Positions 1 to 8,392 of a stretch of 49,326 bases of DNA are shown here, in pieces (position 1 is the stretch's first letter; every line of letters begins with the position of its first letter). This DNA comes from an uncultured SAR86 cluster bacterium (GTDB lineage: Bacteria > Pseudomonadota > Gammaproteobacteria > Magnimaribacterales > D2472), in NCBI GenBank assembly GCA_902513515.1, contig CABXNE010000007.1, positions 1-49,326 of the forward strand, written 5' to 3'. The position numbers were made by a program, and so were the translations under genes. The notes beneath the pieces are model-generated. The model was not told the origin of the DNA. It made no database searches and saw only the letters and a program-made list of their open reading frames with translations.

Positions 1-927
1 CATAGACTTTTGCTTCCATCATTGAGCAATCTTGTGAAAGTTATTGATAAGAAAGCATTGTCTCTAAAGGGTCAAGTAAAAACTGGAAGAACTCATTTAA
101 TGGATGCCATGCCAATAGATTTTTCTCAAGAATTATCTGGTTGGAGTGCCCAATTAAGGGCTGTTGAGAAGTCTATTATTTCAGCTTCAAAAGAAATTTC
201 GCATTTGCCTCAGGGAGGAACTGCTATTGGAACAGGCGTTAATGCTCATAAGAACTTTGGAAAAACATTTGCTTCTGAGGTTTCAAAGTTAACCAAACTC
301 AATGTAAAGACATCTACAAATTATTTTAAATCTTTAAGCGCTCAAGACTCTGCTGCTCAATTATCATCTAGCGTTAAAAATCTCAGCTTAGTTTTAACTA
401 AAATATCTAATGATTTGCGATGGATGAATAGCGGGCCGTTAACTGGACTTGGAGAAATTGAACTCGAGGCTCTTCAACCAGGAAGTAGCATAATGCCTGG
501 TAAGGTTAATCCAGTCATACCAGAAGCAGTAGCTATGGCTTGCGCTGATGTAATTGGGAATGATGTAACAGTATCCATAGCAAGTCAGTCAGGAAATTTT
601 CAATTAAATGTAATGCTTCCAGTAATTGCATACAACTTACTAAAAAGCATTACCCTTATGTCTAATTCAATGCCACTTTTAGCTAACAAAGCTATCAAAA
701 CTTTTAAAGTAAATAAAAAGAATATTGCAGAATCACTCGGTATGAATCCAATGCTAGTAACGGCTTTGAATAGAGAAATTGGTTATGAGAAAGCAGCTCA
801 TGTTGCTAAAAAAGCTTACAAAGAAAAAAGATCAATTATTAATGTGGCTCATGAAGAGACTGGATTGCCTGTCGCTAAGCTAAAAGTATTATTAAATCCT
901 GCCAAACTAACTAAGGGAGGGCTGTGA
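1..927 (+). CDS. fumC: Fumarate hydratase class II (3' part)
   Basis: Catalyses reversible hydration of fumarate to L-malate in the TCA cycle; class II enzymes are iron-free homotetramers. The reading frame is open from base 1, so the N-terminal third (about 150 of the usual ~460 residues) lies outside the window, and the TTG at 10 is not a real start. Visible family motifs are KTGRTHLMDA, LPQGGTAIGTGVNAH (fumarase/aspartase superfamily substrate contacts) and the signature loop GSSIMPGKVNP that carries the catalytic serine. The C-terminal part matches fumarase C, including MLVTALNREIGYEKAA. The stop codon overlaps the GTG start of the next gene, so the two are probably co-transcribed. Aspartase and argininosuccinate lyase share the fold, but the motif set fits FumC best. 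Confidence 0.95.
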   Translation, partial: HRLLLPSLSNLVKVIDKKALSLKGQVKTGRTHLMDAMPIDFSQELSGWSAQLRAVEKSIISASKEISHLPQGGTAIGTGVNAHKNFGKTFASEVSKLTKLNVKTSTNYFKSLSAQDSAAQLSSSVKNLSLVLTKISNDLRWMNSGPLTGLGEIELEALQPGSSIMPGKVNPVIPEAVAMACADVIGNDVTVSIASQSGNFQLNVMLPVIAYNLLKSITLMSNSMPLLANKAIKTFKVNKKNIAESLGMNPMLVTALNREIGYEKAAHVAKKAYKEKRSIINVAHEETGLPVAKLKVLLNPAKLTKGGL

Positions 928-1271
928 GTAGCACCTTGTTAGAAAAAAAATGCACAGCTTGTGAGTTGGGAGCTCCTTTGGTTCCAGATAAGGATCAGAT
1001 TGAGTTTCTTAAAGACCTCGAAGGCTGGCAGATAGACAAATCAGATATTTCAAAATTAGTTAAAACATTTAAGTTTAGTAATTACGTAAAAACTCTTAAT
1101 TTCGTCAATTTAATTGCAGAGCTGTCTGAATCTGAGGATCATCATCCAAAAATAATTTTTGAGTGGGGTAAAGTGAGTTTACAGTGGTGGTCGCATAAAA
1201 TAGAGGGTCTCCATACGAATGATTTTATTTGTGCAGCTAAATCAGATGCAATCTACACTAGCTTGGAGTAG
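924..1271 (+). CDS. phhB: Pterin-4a-carbinolamine dehydratase
   Basis: A 115-residue cytosolic protein of the PCD/DCoH family, which dehydrates 4a-hydroxytetrahydropterin and so recycles the cofactor of aromatic amino acid hydroxylases. The family pattern is clear: GWQI near residue 35, the FKFSNYVKTLNFVN helix, and the EDHHPKI active-site region followed by a WWSHK segment. The start is a GTG whose last bases form the fumC stop (GTGA overlap), preceded by a good ribosome binding site, AAGGGAGG at 913-920. No phenylalanine hydroxylase gene lies in the window, so its partner is unknown here. The N-terminal CTAC motif resembles the extended N-termini of many bacterial PCDs. Confidence 0.88.
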   Translation: MSSTLLEKKCTACELGAPLVPDKDQIEFLKDLEGWQIDKSDISKLVKTFKFSNYVKTLNFVNLIAELSESEDHHPKIIFEWGKVSLQWWSHKIEGLHTNDFICAAKSDAIYTSLE

Positions 1272-1325
1272 AGCTGAGCAGTGATTGAATATTTAAAAAT
1301 TGCCCCGATCTTTTTTTCGAGGAAA

Positions 1326-2342
1326 ATGAAGTTTTTAACTTTATTTTTCTTATCTATATTTATTTCATCAGAATCTATGATTGAGTATGAAATAGAGCAC
1401 GAATCAATTAATAGAACTTATTTAAAATATGTTCCATTAGATATTAATTTAAAAAATGAAGTTGATTTGTTTATAGGGATCCATGGCTATACTGGAACTG
1501 CTTCTGGTTTTGAAAAACAAACCACTGGAGGATTTAATGATGCTGCTGATAGATATCAATTCATAGCGATTTATCCTCAAGGATCGTATTTTAATAGTAT
1601 TAAGAATAACTCGAGTTCATTTGTTTCATCTTGGAATGATTTGGCAGGCTCTAAAACAAATACACCAAATGGTGAGATATGCTCGATTCAAGCAGATATA
1701 TATCCAAAATATCCTAATTGCAGTGATGGAGGGCGCTGTTCATGGACAAGTTGTAATGATGATCTCGGCTTTATAAAAAAAATAATTGATCGCACACATG
1801 AAGATCATAAAATAAGAGACATATATTTATTAGGTATGAGCAATGGCGGCATGATGGCTCAGGCACTGGCCTGTAAATATCCCAATATTTTTAAAGGTGT
1901 TGTAAATATTGTTGGAATGCAGCACAAAGATCTTAGTTGTATACCTGATAAGCCTGTTAATTTCATTATTTATGGTGGCATGAAGGATACAACTGTTCCC
2001 CCTGTTGATATTGAAGCTTCAGATGGTTATTTTTATGAGCCAATCGAAGATACTTTTAATTCTTGGTCAGATCAATTTGAATGTAAATTTATCGAAAAAT
2101 CAAATTTTAATTTATATGATGATATAGAAAAGAAAACAGCTTCAGGTTGCAAGAATAACATCCAAATAATTAGTTTATTAAATAAAGATAAAGGACATCT
2201 TTGGCCTGGTATAGATAGAAGTGTAGGTTATTGTTACTCTCAACCGCAATCAAATCTTAATTATTCAAAGTGCAATTTTTCAATTTCTAATGAATGGGGC
2301 AATGACTTTTTGATTAAGTTATTGTTTGACCTAAAAAATTAA
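1326..2342 (+). CDS. Secreted PHB-depolymerase/feruloyl-esterase-like hydrolase
   Basis: A 338-residue exported alpha/beta hydrolase of the LpqC/PHB depolymerase (COG3509-like) group, expected to cleave extracellular or periplasmic ester bonds; the substrate is unknown. I chose the ATG at 1326 over the upstream GTG at 1281 because it begins directly with a signal peptide (MKFLTLFFLSIFISSES) and has GAGGA just before it. The oxyanion region GIHGYTGTASGF, the nucleophile elbow GMSNGG, a candidate acid in GGMKDTTVPP and a C-terminal catalytic histidine in KGHLWPG are all present. Several cysteines (for example SDGGRCSWTSCNDD) suggest disulfides, as in secreted feruloyl esterases. It stands alone 98 bp before a TonB receptor, so a digest-and-import pairing is possible but unproven. 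Confidence 0.82.
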   Translation: MKFLTLFFLSIFISSESMIEYEIEHESINRTYLKYVPLDINLKNEVDLFIGIHGYTGTASGFEKQTTGGFNDAADRYQFIAIYPQGSYFNSIKNNSSSFVSSWNDLAGSKTNTPNGEICSIQADIYPKYPNCSDGGRCSWTSCNDDLGFIKKIIDRTHEDHKIRDIYLLGMSNGGMMAQALACKYPNIFKGVVNIVGMQHKDLSCIPDKPVNFIIYGGMKDTTVPPVDIEASDGYFYEPIEDTFNSWSDQFECKFIEKSNFNLYDDIEKKTASGCKNNIQIISLLNKDKGHLWPGIDRSVGYCYSQPQSNLNYSKCNFSISNEWGNDFLIKLLFDLKN

Positions 2343-2429
2343 ACTGATTAATTTTTTTTACTAAGTTTACAAACTTGTTTTTAGACAATATTTACTTTAT
2401 AAACATAAGAATATAAATTTATTCTATTC

Positions 2430-2434
2430 GGGAG
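2430..2434 (+). promoter_or_regulatory. Ribosome binding site of TonB receptor 1
   Basis: GGGAG lies 6 nt before the ATG at 2441 and fixes the start. It is notable because many genes in this window lack any Shine-Dalgarno match. Confidence 0.7.
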
Positions 2435-2440
2435 ATGTAG

Positions 2441-4771
2441 ATGCCTTCTATTTATTTAAAACCACTTTTTGAAAAAAAAGCTGATCCTTTAACTATTATT
2501 TTAAGGGATATTTTCAAAGAAAATAATTTTGCCTTACCTTATCTGGGAGCTTTAACGCTCGGATTGGGCGTAGCTCAATCATCAAATGTATATGCTGATG
2601 AGAGTCTTGAAGAGGTTGTTGTAACAGCAAGCAAAAGGTCAGAGAATCTTCAAGATGTCCCAATGAGTGTTCAAGCTATAGGTGCAGCAGAATTAGATCT
2701 AAAGAATGTGAAAGGTCTTGATGATATTGCCAATTTATCTCCAGCGGTAACACTGGATGCAGGCGGACCTGGTAACTCTACTTTTTATATTAGAGGTGTC
2801 TCAGATGGCGGATTTGGAAATCCTTCAGGAGCAGCTTCAACTACCGCTCTATATTTAGATGAACAGCCCTTAACTACTATTGGCCAAACGCCTGATTTGC
2901 ACGTTTTTGATGTTGAGCGAGTGGAAATATTAAGTGGACCACAAGGAACTCTTTATGGCTCAAGTTCTACATCTGGAAATATAAAGATTATTACAAAAAA
3001 ACCCGATGTTAGTTCTGTCGATTATGGGGTTGATCTTGAGTATGGATCTATTTCAGATGGATCAAATGATGAATCTCTAGAAGCGTATATAAATATGCCT
3101 CTAGGAGCTACTACCGCTGTAAGATTAAGCGCATATGATCTTCAAGATGGAGGTTGGATTAATAACGAACTTACATCTAAAACTTTTACAAACAGCGGCT
3201 ATACAATTGATAACAGCGCACATGCAGAAGATGATTACAATGAATTAAATAAAAGTGGATACAGAATAAGGTTAGCATCAGAAATTATGGGTCAAAATCT
3301 TGATCTATCCATACTTGATCAAACATCTGAATTTGGCGGATCTTGGGAGACAGATGAAGCTGTGGGTCCTAGATCAAATTCTCGATTTAATGAAGAGCAT
3401 TTTGATGATGATTTTAGTCAAATCTCATTATCATTGAGCGGCGATTTAACTGATAACGTTGAATATATTTTTACAGCCTCATCTTTTGATAGGGATGTAA
3501 ATTACACTTACGATTATTCTGAATATGTAGAATATTATAACTATGATGGCCCTACATATACGTGTGATTATTATGACTATTACTATTATTACAATATCTC
3601 AGGTTGCCAAGATCCAAGAATGTCATATACACAAATTGATAATCATGAAAGAGATTCATATGAAGTAAGAATTCAATCAAAGGGCGACTCAGGTTTTCAA
3701 TGGATACTTGGAGCATTTAGCGAATCTTCTAAAAGAGATTATGAAATTGAATACTTATGGCCAGGAGCGAATCCAGGTAATTTGTCATGGGGAGTCCCTA
3801 ATGGTCAGTGGTGGAATCTTGATAATACAAGAGAGGAAGATGTACAGGCTATTTTTGGAGAAGGCCGTTTCAACATTAATGATAAAACTAAATTGACTGT
3901 AGGTTTCAGGTCATACGATCAAGACACTATGGTTGATGCCAAAGATGGTTATTATGGTGTATTTGATGGAGTAGATAAGGTATTCAATTCAAATGATTCA
4001 GGAGTTGTTCCAAAAGTTAATATAGCTCACAACTTAAATGATGATGTTATGTTTTACGGAACATATTCAGAAGGGTTTAGGGCCAGTGGGATTAATAGGG
4101 TTAGACCAGCTCAAACTGCTTTTATTCCTGAAACATATAAATCTGATTATTTAGAAAGTTTTGAGCTTGGGTTTAAATCAACCTTAGTTGACGGGAAGCT
4201 TATTCTAAATGGAGCATATTTCATGATGGATTGGAGTGATTTCCAGTCTACTACATATAATTTAGCATATTCCACGGTAGCATTTGTTGACAATGTAGGT
4301 AATGCAGAAATAAATGGTCTTGAGCTTGATGCAACTTATAAACCAAACGACACATTAACATTGTCAGGTTATATGGTTTCCAATGATCCATCTTTATCAG
4401 AGGACTATTATGACGTGTCTGGGGTACTCCAGGCTAATTCAGGAAATCAGCTCGCCTATGTTCCAGAGCTTTCTTATGTCCTTGGGCTTGATAAAGTATT
4501 AAGTATATTTGGAATGCCTGGATATATATCTATTGATTATTCATTTACAGGGGATAGATACACCAGTCAGGCCAATGAACTCACGCTTCCCTCATATTCT
4601 ATTGCAAATATGAGAGTAGGGGTCGAATCCAACAATAGGTCTATGGAACTCTTTATTAGTAATATAGGTGATGAAGATGCTTATCTATCAAGATACAACG
4701 ACTTTGGTGATATTAGAAGGACTCAAAATAGGCCAAGAGTTATTGGGCTAAGATTCAAGTATAGATACTAG
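2441..4771 (+). CDS. TonB-dependent receptor with Tyr-rich loop
   Basis: A 776-residue outer-membrane TonB-dependent receptor that would import a scarce substrate using the proton motive force; the substrate is unknown. The N-terminus is an unusually long pre-sequence (about 30 charged residues) before a hydrophobic stretch ending near VYADES. It is followed by a TonB-box-like EEVVVTASKR, the plug domain (about residues 60-190, with FYIRGV and VERVEILSGPQGTLYGSS) and a 22-strand barrel ending in an aromatic residue (RFKYRY). Residues 355-389 form a low-complexity segment in which 15 of 35 residues are tyrosine, bracketed by Cys375 and Cys389, most likely an extracellular loop. The upstream secreted hydrolase may supply its substrate (inference from adjacency only). 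Confidence 0.93.
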   Translation: MPSIYLKPLFEKKADPLTIILRDIFKENNFALPYLGALTLGLGVAQSSNVYADESLEEVVVTASKRSENLQDVPMSVQAIGAAELDLKNVKGLDDIANLSPAVTLDAGGPGNSTFYIRGVSDGGFGNPSGAASTTALYLDEQPLTTIGQTPDLHVFDVERVEILSGPQGTLYGSSSTSGNIKIITKKPDVSSVDYGVDLEYGSISDGSNDESLEAYINMPLGATTAVRLSAYDLQDGGWINNELTSKTFTNSGYTIDNSAHAEDDYNELNKSGYRIRLASEIMGQNLDLSILDQTSEFGGSWETDEAVGPRSNSRFNEEHFDDDFSQISLSLSGDLTDNVEYIFTASSFDRDVNYTYDYSEYVEYYNYDGPTYTCDYYDYYYYYNISGCQDPRMSYTQIDNHERDSYEVRIQSKGDSGFQWILGAFSESSKRDYEIEYLWPGANPGNLSWGVPNGQWWNLDNTREEDVQAIFGEGRFNINDKTKLTVGFRSYDQDTMVDAKDGYYGVFDGVDKVFNSNDSGVVPKVNIAHNLNDDVMFYGTYSEGFRASGINRVRPAQTAFIPETYKSDYLESFELGFKSTLVDGKLILNGAYFMMDWSDFQSTTYNLAYSTVAFVDNVGNAEINGLELDATYKPNDTLTLSGYMVSNDPSLSEDYYDVSGVLQANSGNQLAYVPELSYVLGLDKVLSIFGMPGYISIDYSFTGDRYTSQANELTLPSYSIANMRVGVESNNRSMELFISNIGDEDAYLSRYNDFGDIRRTQNRPRVIGLRFKYRY

Positions 4772-4790
4772 AAATAATTTCTTTAAAGAA

Positions 4791-4839
4791 TGGAGCTGGC
4801 GATAGGATTTGAACCTACGACCTGCTGATTACAAATCAG
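4791..4839 (-). pseudogene. tRNA-Thr(TGT) 3'-half fragment
   Basis: On the minus strand this 49-nt stretch reads as the 3' half of a tRNA. It has most of an anticodon arm (CTGATTTGTAATCAG, anticodon TGT), a variable loop, a T-arm with loop TTCAAAT between GTAGG and CCTAT, a 3' acceptor strand CGCCAGC, a discriminator T and encoded CCA (TGG at 4791-4793 on the plus strand). Homology stops at the 5' side of the anticodon stem. Upstream on that strand there is no D-arm or 5' acceptor strand, only about a dozen bases and then the stop codon of the BCCT gene, so no functional tRNA can form. Such 3' halves are typical leftovers of integration at tRNA genes. Confidence 0.75.
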
Positions 4840-4851
4840 AAGATGAAGATC

Positions 4852-6333
4852 TTATGTTTTTTTAATTGCAATAATATTTCTAATTACAGAAATCATTAGT
4901 AATAGATATATAAGTAATAATGGAACAGAAAATATAACCATTATCCACTTAAATGAATCAACTCCCCCAAGAAACATTAATAAGGTTGGCTGGATAACAA
5001 GTAATATTGCAAATACCAGCCTTAAATTACCTGAACTTTCAATGTTTGAACTTTTCATAGACGCTGAAGCAAGAATGTATGAAGTTGAATCATAGGTTGT
5101 GCATAAAAAGATAATACAGATGACGCCAAAGCCAATTAAAAGATAATTGCTGTAATCCAAGGTCGATAGAGTTCTAATTATTATTTGTTCTCTAGTTAGC
5201 ATCCCATCTTCTAAAAGAGCAGGTGAATTTAAAATTCCTGATTCGAATAGGTATATTGATAAATTTGACAATATAGACATGCTGATCATGCAGCCAATAC
5301 TGCCAATGAATATAACTCCTAAAATAATCGTCCTTAGTGACTTCCCATTAGATATATTCACTATAAAAGCGCCAACCATTGGAGCTAATGCCATCCACCA
5401 AGCCCAATAAAAAACGGTCCAATCTTTGCTAATTACTGTGCCCGTTGTGAAACTCAATTCAGAATATTGTGTCACTAAGAATACGTAACTCTCTATTGAT
5501 TTCGTAAAAATATATTGGGTTGGCCCTGCAATAAAAACAATAAATAAGAATAATAAAACCAAAAAAATATTAAAATTGCTAAGCCTTTTTATCCCTTTTT
5601 GAATTCCTAGATATGCGCTAGTTGCAAATATTACAAGACAAACAATTATTGTAAAAATATCTAGATTTATTGTGCGCTCAATATTAAGCACATTTGATAA
5701 AATTGAAGAAATCAATGGGAAGGATAGACCTAATCCAACCCCAGCACCACAAAGTATTGCACCAATAAACAATGAGTCAAATAAAACTTCAAAGAACTTA
5801 TTATTGACATTAAATATTCCAGAAAATGTTAATTTAGCACTTTGATTTATTGTAATTGCTAGGCCAAATGCAATTGCAGGCAAACAATATATAGCCCAAG
5901 CAGTAAATGACCAATGAAAAATAGGATAAGCTCTTGAATAGAGCAACGCACTATCAAAATCTAAGTTTTGTGTTTTTAATATATTAAAATATTCTATCCA
6001 TTCAATGGTTGACCAGTATAAGAGAGCCGCACCAATCCCGGCCGCAAAGAGCATTGAGCCCCACGAAAAAAATGAATATATTTCCTTGTTCTCTAAAGAA
6101 ATTTCTATATCACCATATTTTGATAGCGCAATAAAAATTAAAAAAATTAATACAGTAAAACTACCATACATATAAGTCGGCTCAAAAAAAGTTGCCAAAG
6201 AGTCATATGCTTTAAATAGAAATTTTGAACTTCCGGCAGGATCGGACAATACATATATTGATAGGAGCAAAGATAGTACAATCGAAAGAAAGATAATTGT
6301 TTTATTCCATTCTGGGCTTATTTTTATAAACAT
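4852..6333 (-). CDS. BCCT family betaine/carnitine/choline transporter
   Basis: A 493-residue polytopic inner-membrane transporter of the BCCT family, which takes up quaternary ammonium or sulfonium compounds such as glycine betaine, choline, carnitine or DMSP with Na+ or H+. Diagnostic motifs are FSWGSMLFAAGIGAALLYW near the N-terminal third and the tryptophan box DWTVFYWAWWMALAP at about residues 303-317, followed by TYDSTSYILAS. About 12 membrane helices are apparent, and the long C-terminal osmosensing tail of some BetP/BetT proteins is absent. The start ATG (6331-6333) directly abuts the ATG of the divergent neighbour. No Shine-Dalgarno is visible, but a TATTCT box (6341-6346) sits 7 nt upstream, as in leaderless genes. 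A tRNA fragment lies just past the stop. Confidence 0.92.
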   Translation of the reverse strand: MFIKISPEWNKTIIFLSIVLSLLLSIYVLSDPAGSSKFLFKAYDSLATFFEPTYMYGSFTVLIFLIFIALSKYGDIEISLENKEIYSFFSWGSMLFAAGIGAALLYWSTIEWIEYFNILKTQNLDFDSALLYSRAYPIFHWSFTAWAIYCLPAIAFGLAITINQSAKLTFSGIFNVNNKFFEVLFDSLFIGAILCGAGVGLGLSFPLISSILSNVLNIERTINLDIFTIIVCLVIFATSAYLGIQKGIKRLSNFNIFLVLLFLFIVFIAGPTQYIFTKSIESYVFLVTQYSELSFTTGTVISKDWTVFYWAWWMALAPMVGAFIVNISNGKSLRTIILGVIFIGSIGCMISMSILSNLSIYLFESGILNSPALLEDGMLTREQIIIRTLSTLDYSNYLLIGFGVICIIFLCTTYDSTSYILASASMKSSNIESSGNLRLVFAILLVIQPTLLMFLGGVDSFKWIMVIFSVPLLLIYLLLMISVIRNIIAIKKT

Positions 6334-8301
6334 ATGTCAGAGAATACCAACCTTAAGATTGCGTTAGATAACGCTTTTGATTTATTAAACAATAATAATT
6401 TAAATGAATGTATAGAACAACTTGAAGAAATACTAATCATCCATCCCTCTAATCTAAAAGCTTTATCCGTGCTTTTAGATATCAATATAAAACTAAATAA
6501 GGCTGAGAAAGCTTTAGAAATTATTAAAAAATTAATTCAACTTGACTCAAATAATAAGGAACATCATGAAAAATTAATAAAAGTTTATCAATTTCTTAAT
6601 GATGATCAGGCATACCAATCTGCTTTAATTGATTTTCATAAACTGTTCCCATCTATTACAACTGCTCGCTTAATTTCTAACATACATATTGAAAATGATA
6701 GAGAGGAGGAATCAGACCAAGTTATTCAAAATTTCTTCGAATCAGATAAAACATATGGAGACTTATATAAAGGAATTAGACATGTCAAAGCGGGTAGATT
6801 AAAGCTAGCAGAAGAGTCATACAAAAAAGTACTTAAAAAAGATAAGAATAATATTGATGCCCTAAGGCTATTAGGGTTGCTTGCATTCAAAACAAAAGAT
6901 TATGAGGTTGCTGAGAGACTCTTTTTAAGAGTACTTCAGTTAGACCCTTCGTTTTCATTGGCTTGGGATAACCTAGCAAAACTTTATAGAATTCAAAATA
7001 AACTTTTAAAATCTATACCAGCATTTGAGAATCTGATTAAGTTAGACTCAAAAAATTTTGAAGCATTGGTATCTTTAGGAACCGTATACATTAAATTATC
7101 TAAATATCATGAAGGCATTAAATTATATGAAGAGTCTTTAAAAATTAAGCCAGAGAATCCTAGAGTTTATCTCAGCCTTGGCCATGCTTTAAAGACCATC
7201 GGAGAACGAGAAAAAAGTGAAGGAGCATATCAAAACGCAATTAAATATTTTCCTTTATCTGGTGAAGCATATTGGAGCTTAGCAAATCTTAAGACTTATG
7301 AATTTTCAAATAAAGAGATTGCTAATATGGAGTTATCTCTTAAGAAAAATATACACCCAAATGAGCTCATTCAGATGCACTTTGCTCTGGGAAAAGCATA
7401 TGAATCAAATAGACAATTTGATAAATCATTTGAACATTATGCTGAGGGTAATTGGCAACAAAGAAAGCAGATTAGTTATAACGCCGAAGACTATAAGATT
7501 TCTATAGATGAGTTAATAGATTTTTTTGAAAATAATAATGATCTTTATAAGTTAAAAGCTATATCAGACTTCGATGACCCAATTTTTATTTTGGGGTTAC
7601 CCAGGTCAGGCTCAACACTTATTGAGCAGATTCTTTCATCTCATTCTCTTATAGAAGGTACACAAGAGTTGCCAAATATTTTAGCAATTTCAAGAGATAT
7701 AAAGTTAATTGATCAAAAAAATGGCTATCCACATAATTTATTAGAATTTGATGAATCTTCATTTAATGACTTAGGAAAAAAATATATTAATGAAACAAAA
7801 TGGGCAAGATCTTCCAAACCATTTTTTATTGACAAAATGCCAAACAATTTTGTTCACATAGGCCTTATAAAATTGATTTTACCTAAGGCTAAAATTATAG
7901 ATGCAAGAAGGAATCCAATGGATACTTGCTTTAGCTGCTTTAAACAGTATTTTGCAAAGGGCCAACATTTTACTTATGACCTTGATGATATTGCTAGATA
8001 CTACAAAGATTATATTAGGTTAATGGATTATTGGAAAAAGTTATTCCCAAATGAGATTTTTACTATTAACTACGAACAAATTATTAAAAATCCCAATGAA
8101 AGAATTTCAGATCTATTAGAATTTTGTAATGTTGAATTTGAAGATAATTGTTTAAATTTTCATAAATCAAAACGCCCCGTTAAAACAGCTAGCTCTGAAC
8201 AGGTTAGACAGCCTATGTACAAGACCGGCATAAATTATTGGAAAAATTACAGCAATAATCTTGATATTTTATTAAAACATTTTCCGGATTCTGATAAATA
8301 A
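6334..8301 (+). CDS. TPR-repeat sulfotransferase
   Basis: A 655-residue two-part protein. The N-terminal ~390 residues are a run of about eight or nine tetratricopeptide repeats (typical patterns AEESYKKVLKKDKNNIDAL, YHEGIKLYEESLKIKPENP). The C-terminal half is a sulfotransferase related to the Sulfotransfer_3/tyrosylprotein sulfotransferase group. The 5'-phosphosulfate loop FILGLPRSGSTLIEQIL lies near residues 418-434 and the 3'-phosphate-binding motif DARRNPMDTCFSCF near 520-535. It probably moves sulfate from PAPS to a protein, peptide or glycan acceptor bound by the TPR solenoid; the acceptor is unknown. No signal peptide is seen, so it is likely cytosolic. The ATG at 6334 is contiguous with the divergent BCCT start (CATATG) and lacks an obvious ribosome binding site. 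Confidence 0.88.
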   Translation: MSENTNLKIALDNAFDLLNNNNLNECIEQLEEILIIHPSNLKALSVLLDINIKLNKAEKALEIIKKLIQLDSNNKEHHEKLIKVYQFLNDDQAYQSALIDFHKLFPSITTARLISNIHIENDREEESDQVIQNFFESDKTYGDLYKGIRHVKAGRLKLAEESYKKVLKKDKNNIDALRLLGLLAFKTKDYEVAERLFLRVLQLDPSFSLAWDNLAKLYRIQNKLLKSIPAFENLIKLDSKNFEALVSLGTVYIKLSKYHEGIKLYEESLKIKPENPRVYLSLGHALKTIGEREKSEGAYQNAIKYFPLSGEAYWSLANLKTYEFSNKEIANMELSLKKNIHPNELIQMHFALGKAYESNRQFDKSFEHYAEGNWQQRKQISYNAEDYKISIDELIDFFENNNDLYKLKAISDFDDPIFILGLPRSGSTLIEQILSSHSLIEGTQELPNILAISRDIKLIDQKNGYPHNLLEFDESSFNDLGKKYINETKWARSSKPFFIDKMPNNFVHIGLIKLILPKAKIIDARRNPMDTCFSCFKQYFAKGQHFTYDLDDIARYYKDYIRLMDYWKKLFPNEIFTINYEQIIKNPNERISDLLEFCNVEFEDNCLNFHKSKRPVKTASSEQVRQPMYKTGINYWKNYSNNLDILLKHFPDSDK

Positions 8302-8378
8302 GTTGAATATCCATTAGAGGGTAGAATTAAATTTTAAGGCTTAATATAACCCATCTTTTTTTTAATAAAGGCATACGC

Positions 8379-8392
8379 TATAATCCGTTATG
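8379..8392 (+). promoter_or_regulatory. guaB -10 box with probable leaderless start
   Basis: A perfect TATAAT at 8379-8384 is followed by five bases and then the guaB ATG at 8390. Transcription normally begins 6-8 bases after the -10 hexamer, so the mRNA would start at or within a base or two of the A of ATG, leaving no 5' leader. There is no Shine-Dalgarno and the -35 region is a T-run with no consensus hexamer. Confidence 0.6.

Noticed and set aside
4791-4866. Complete tRNA gene
   Set aside because: No D-arm or 5' acceptor strand can be formed; only the 3' half is present and the rest is the end of the BCCT gene.
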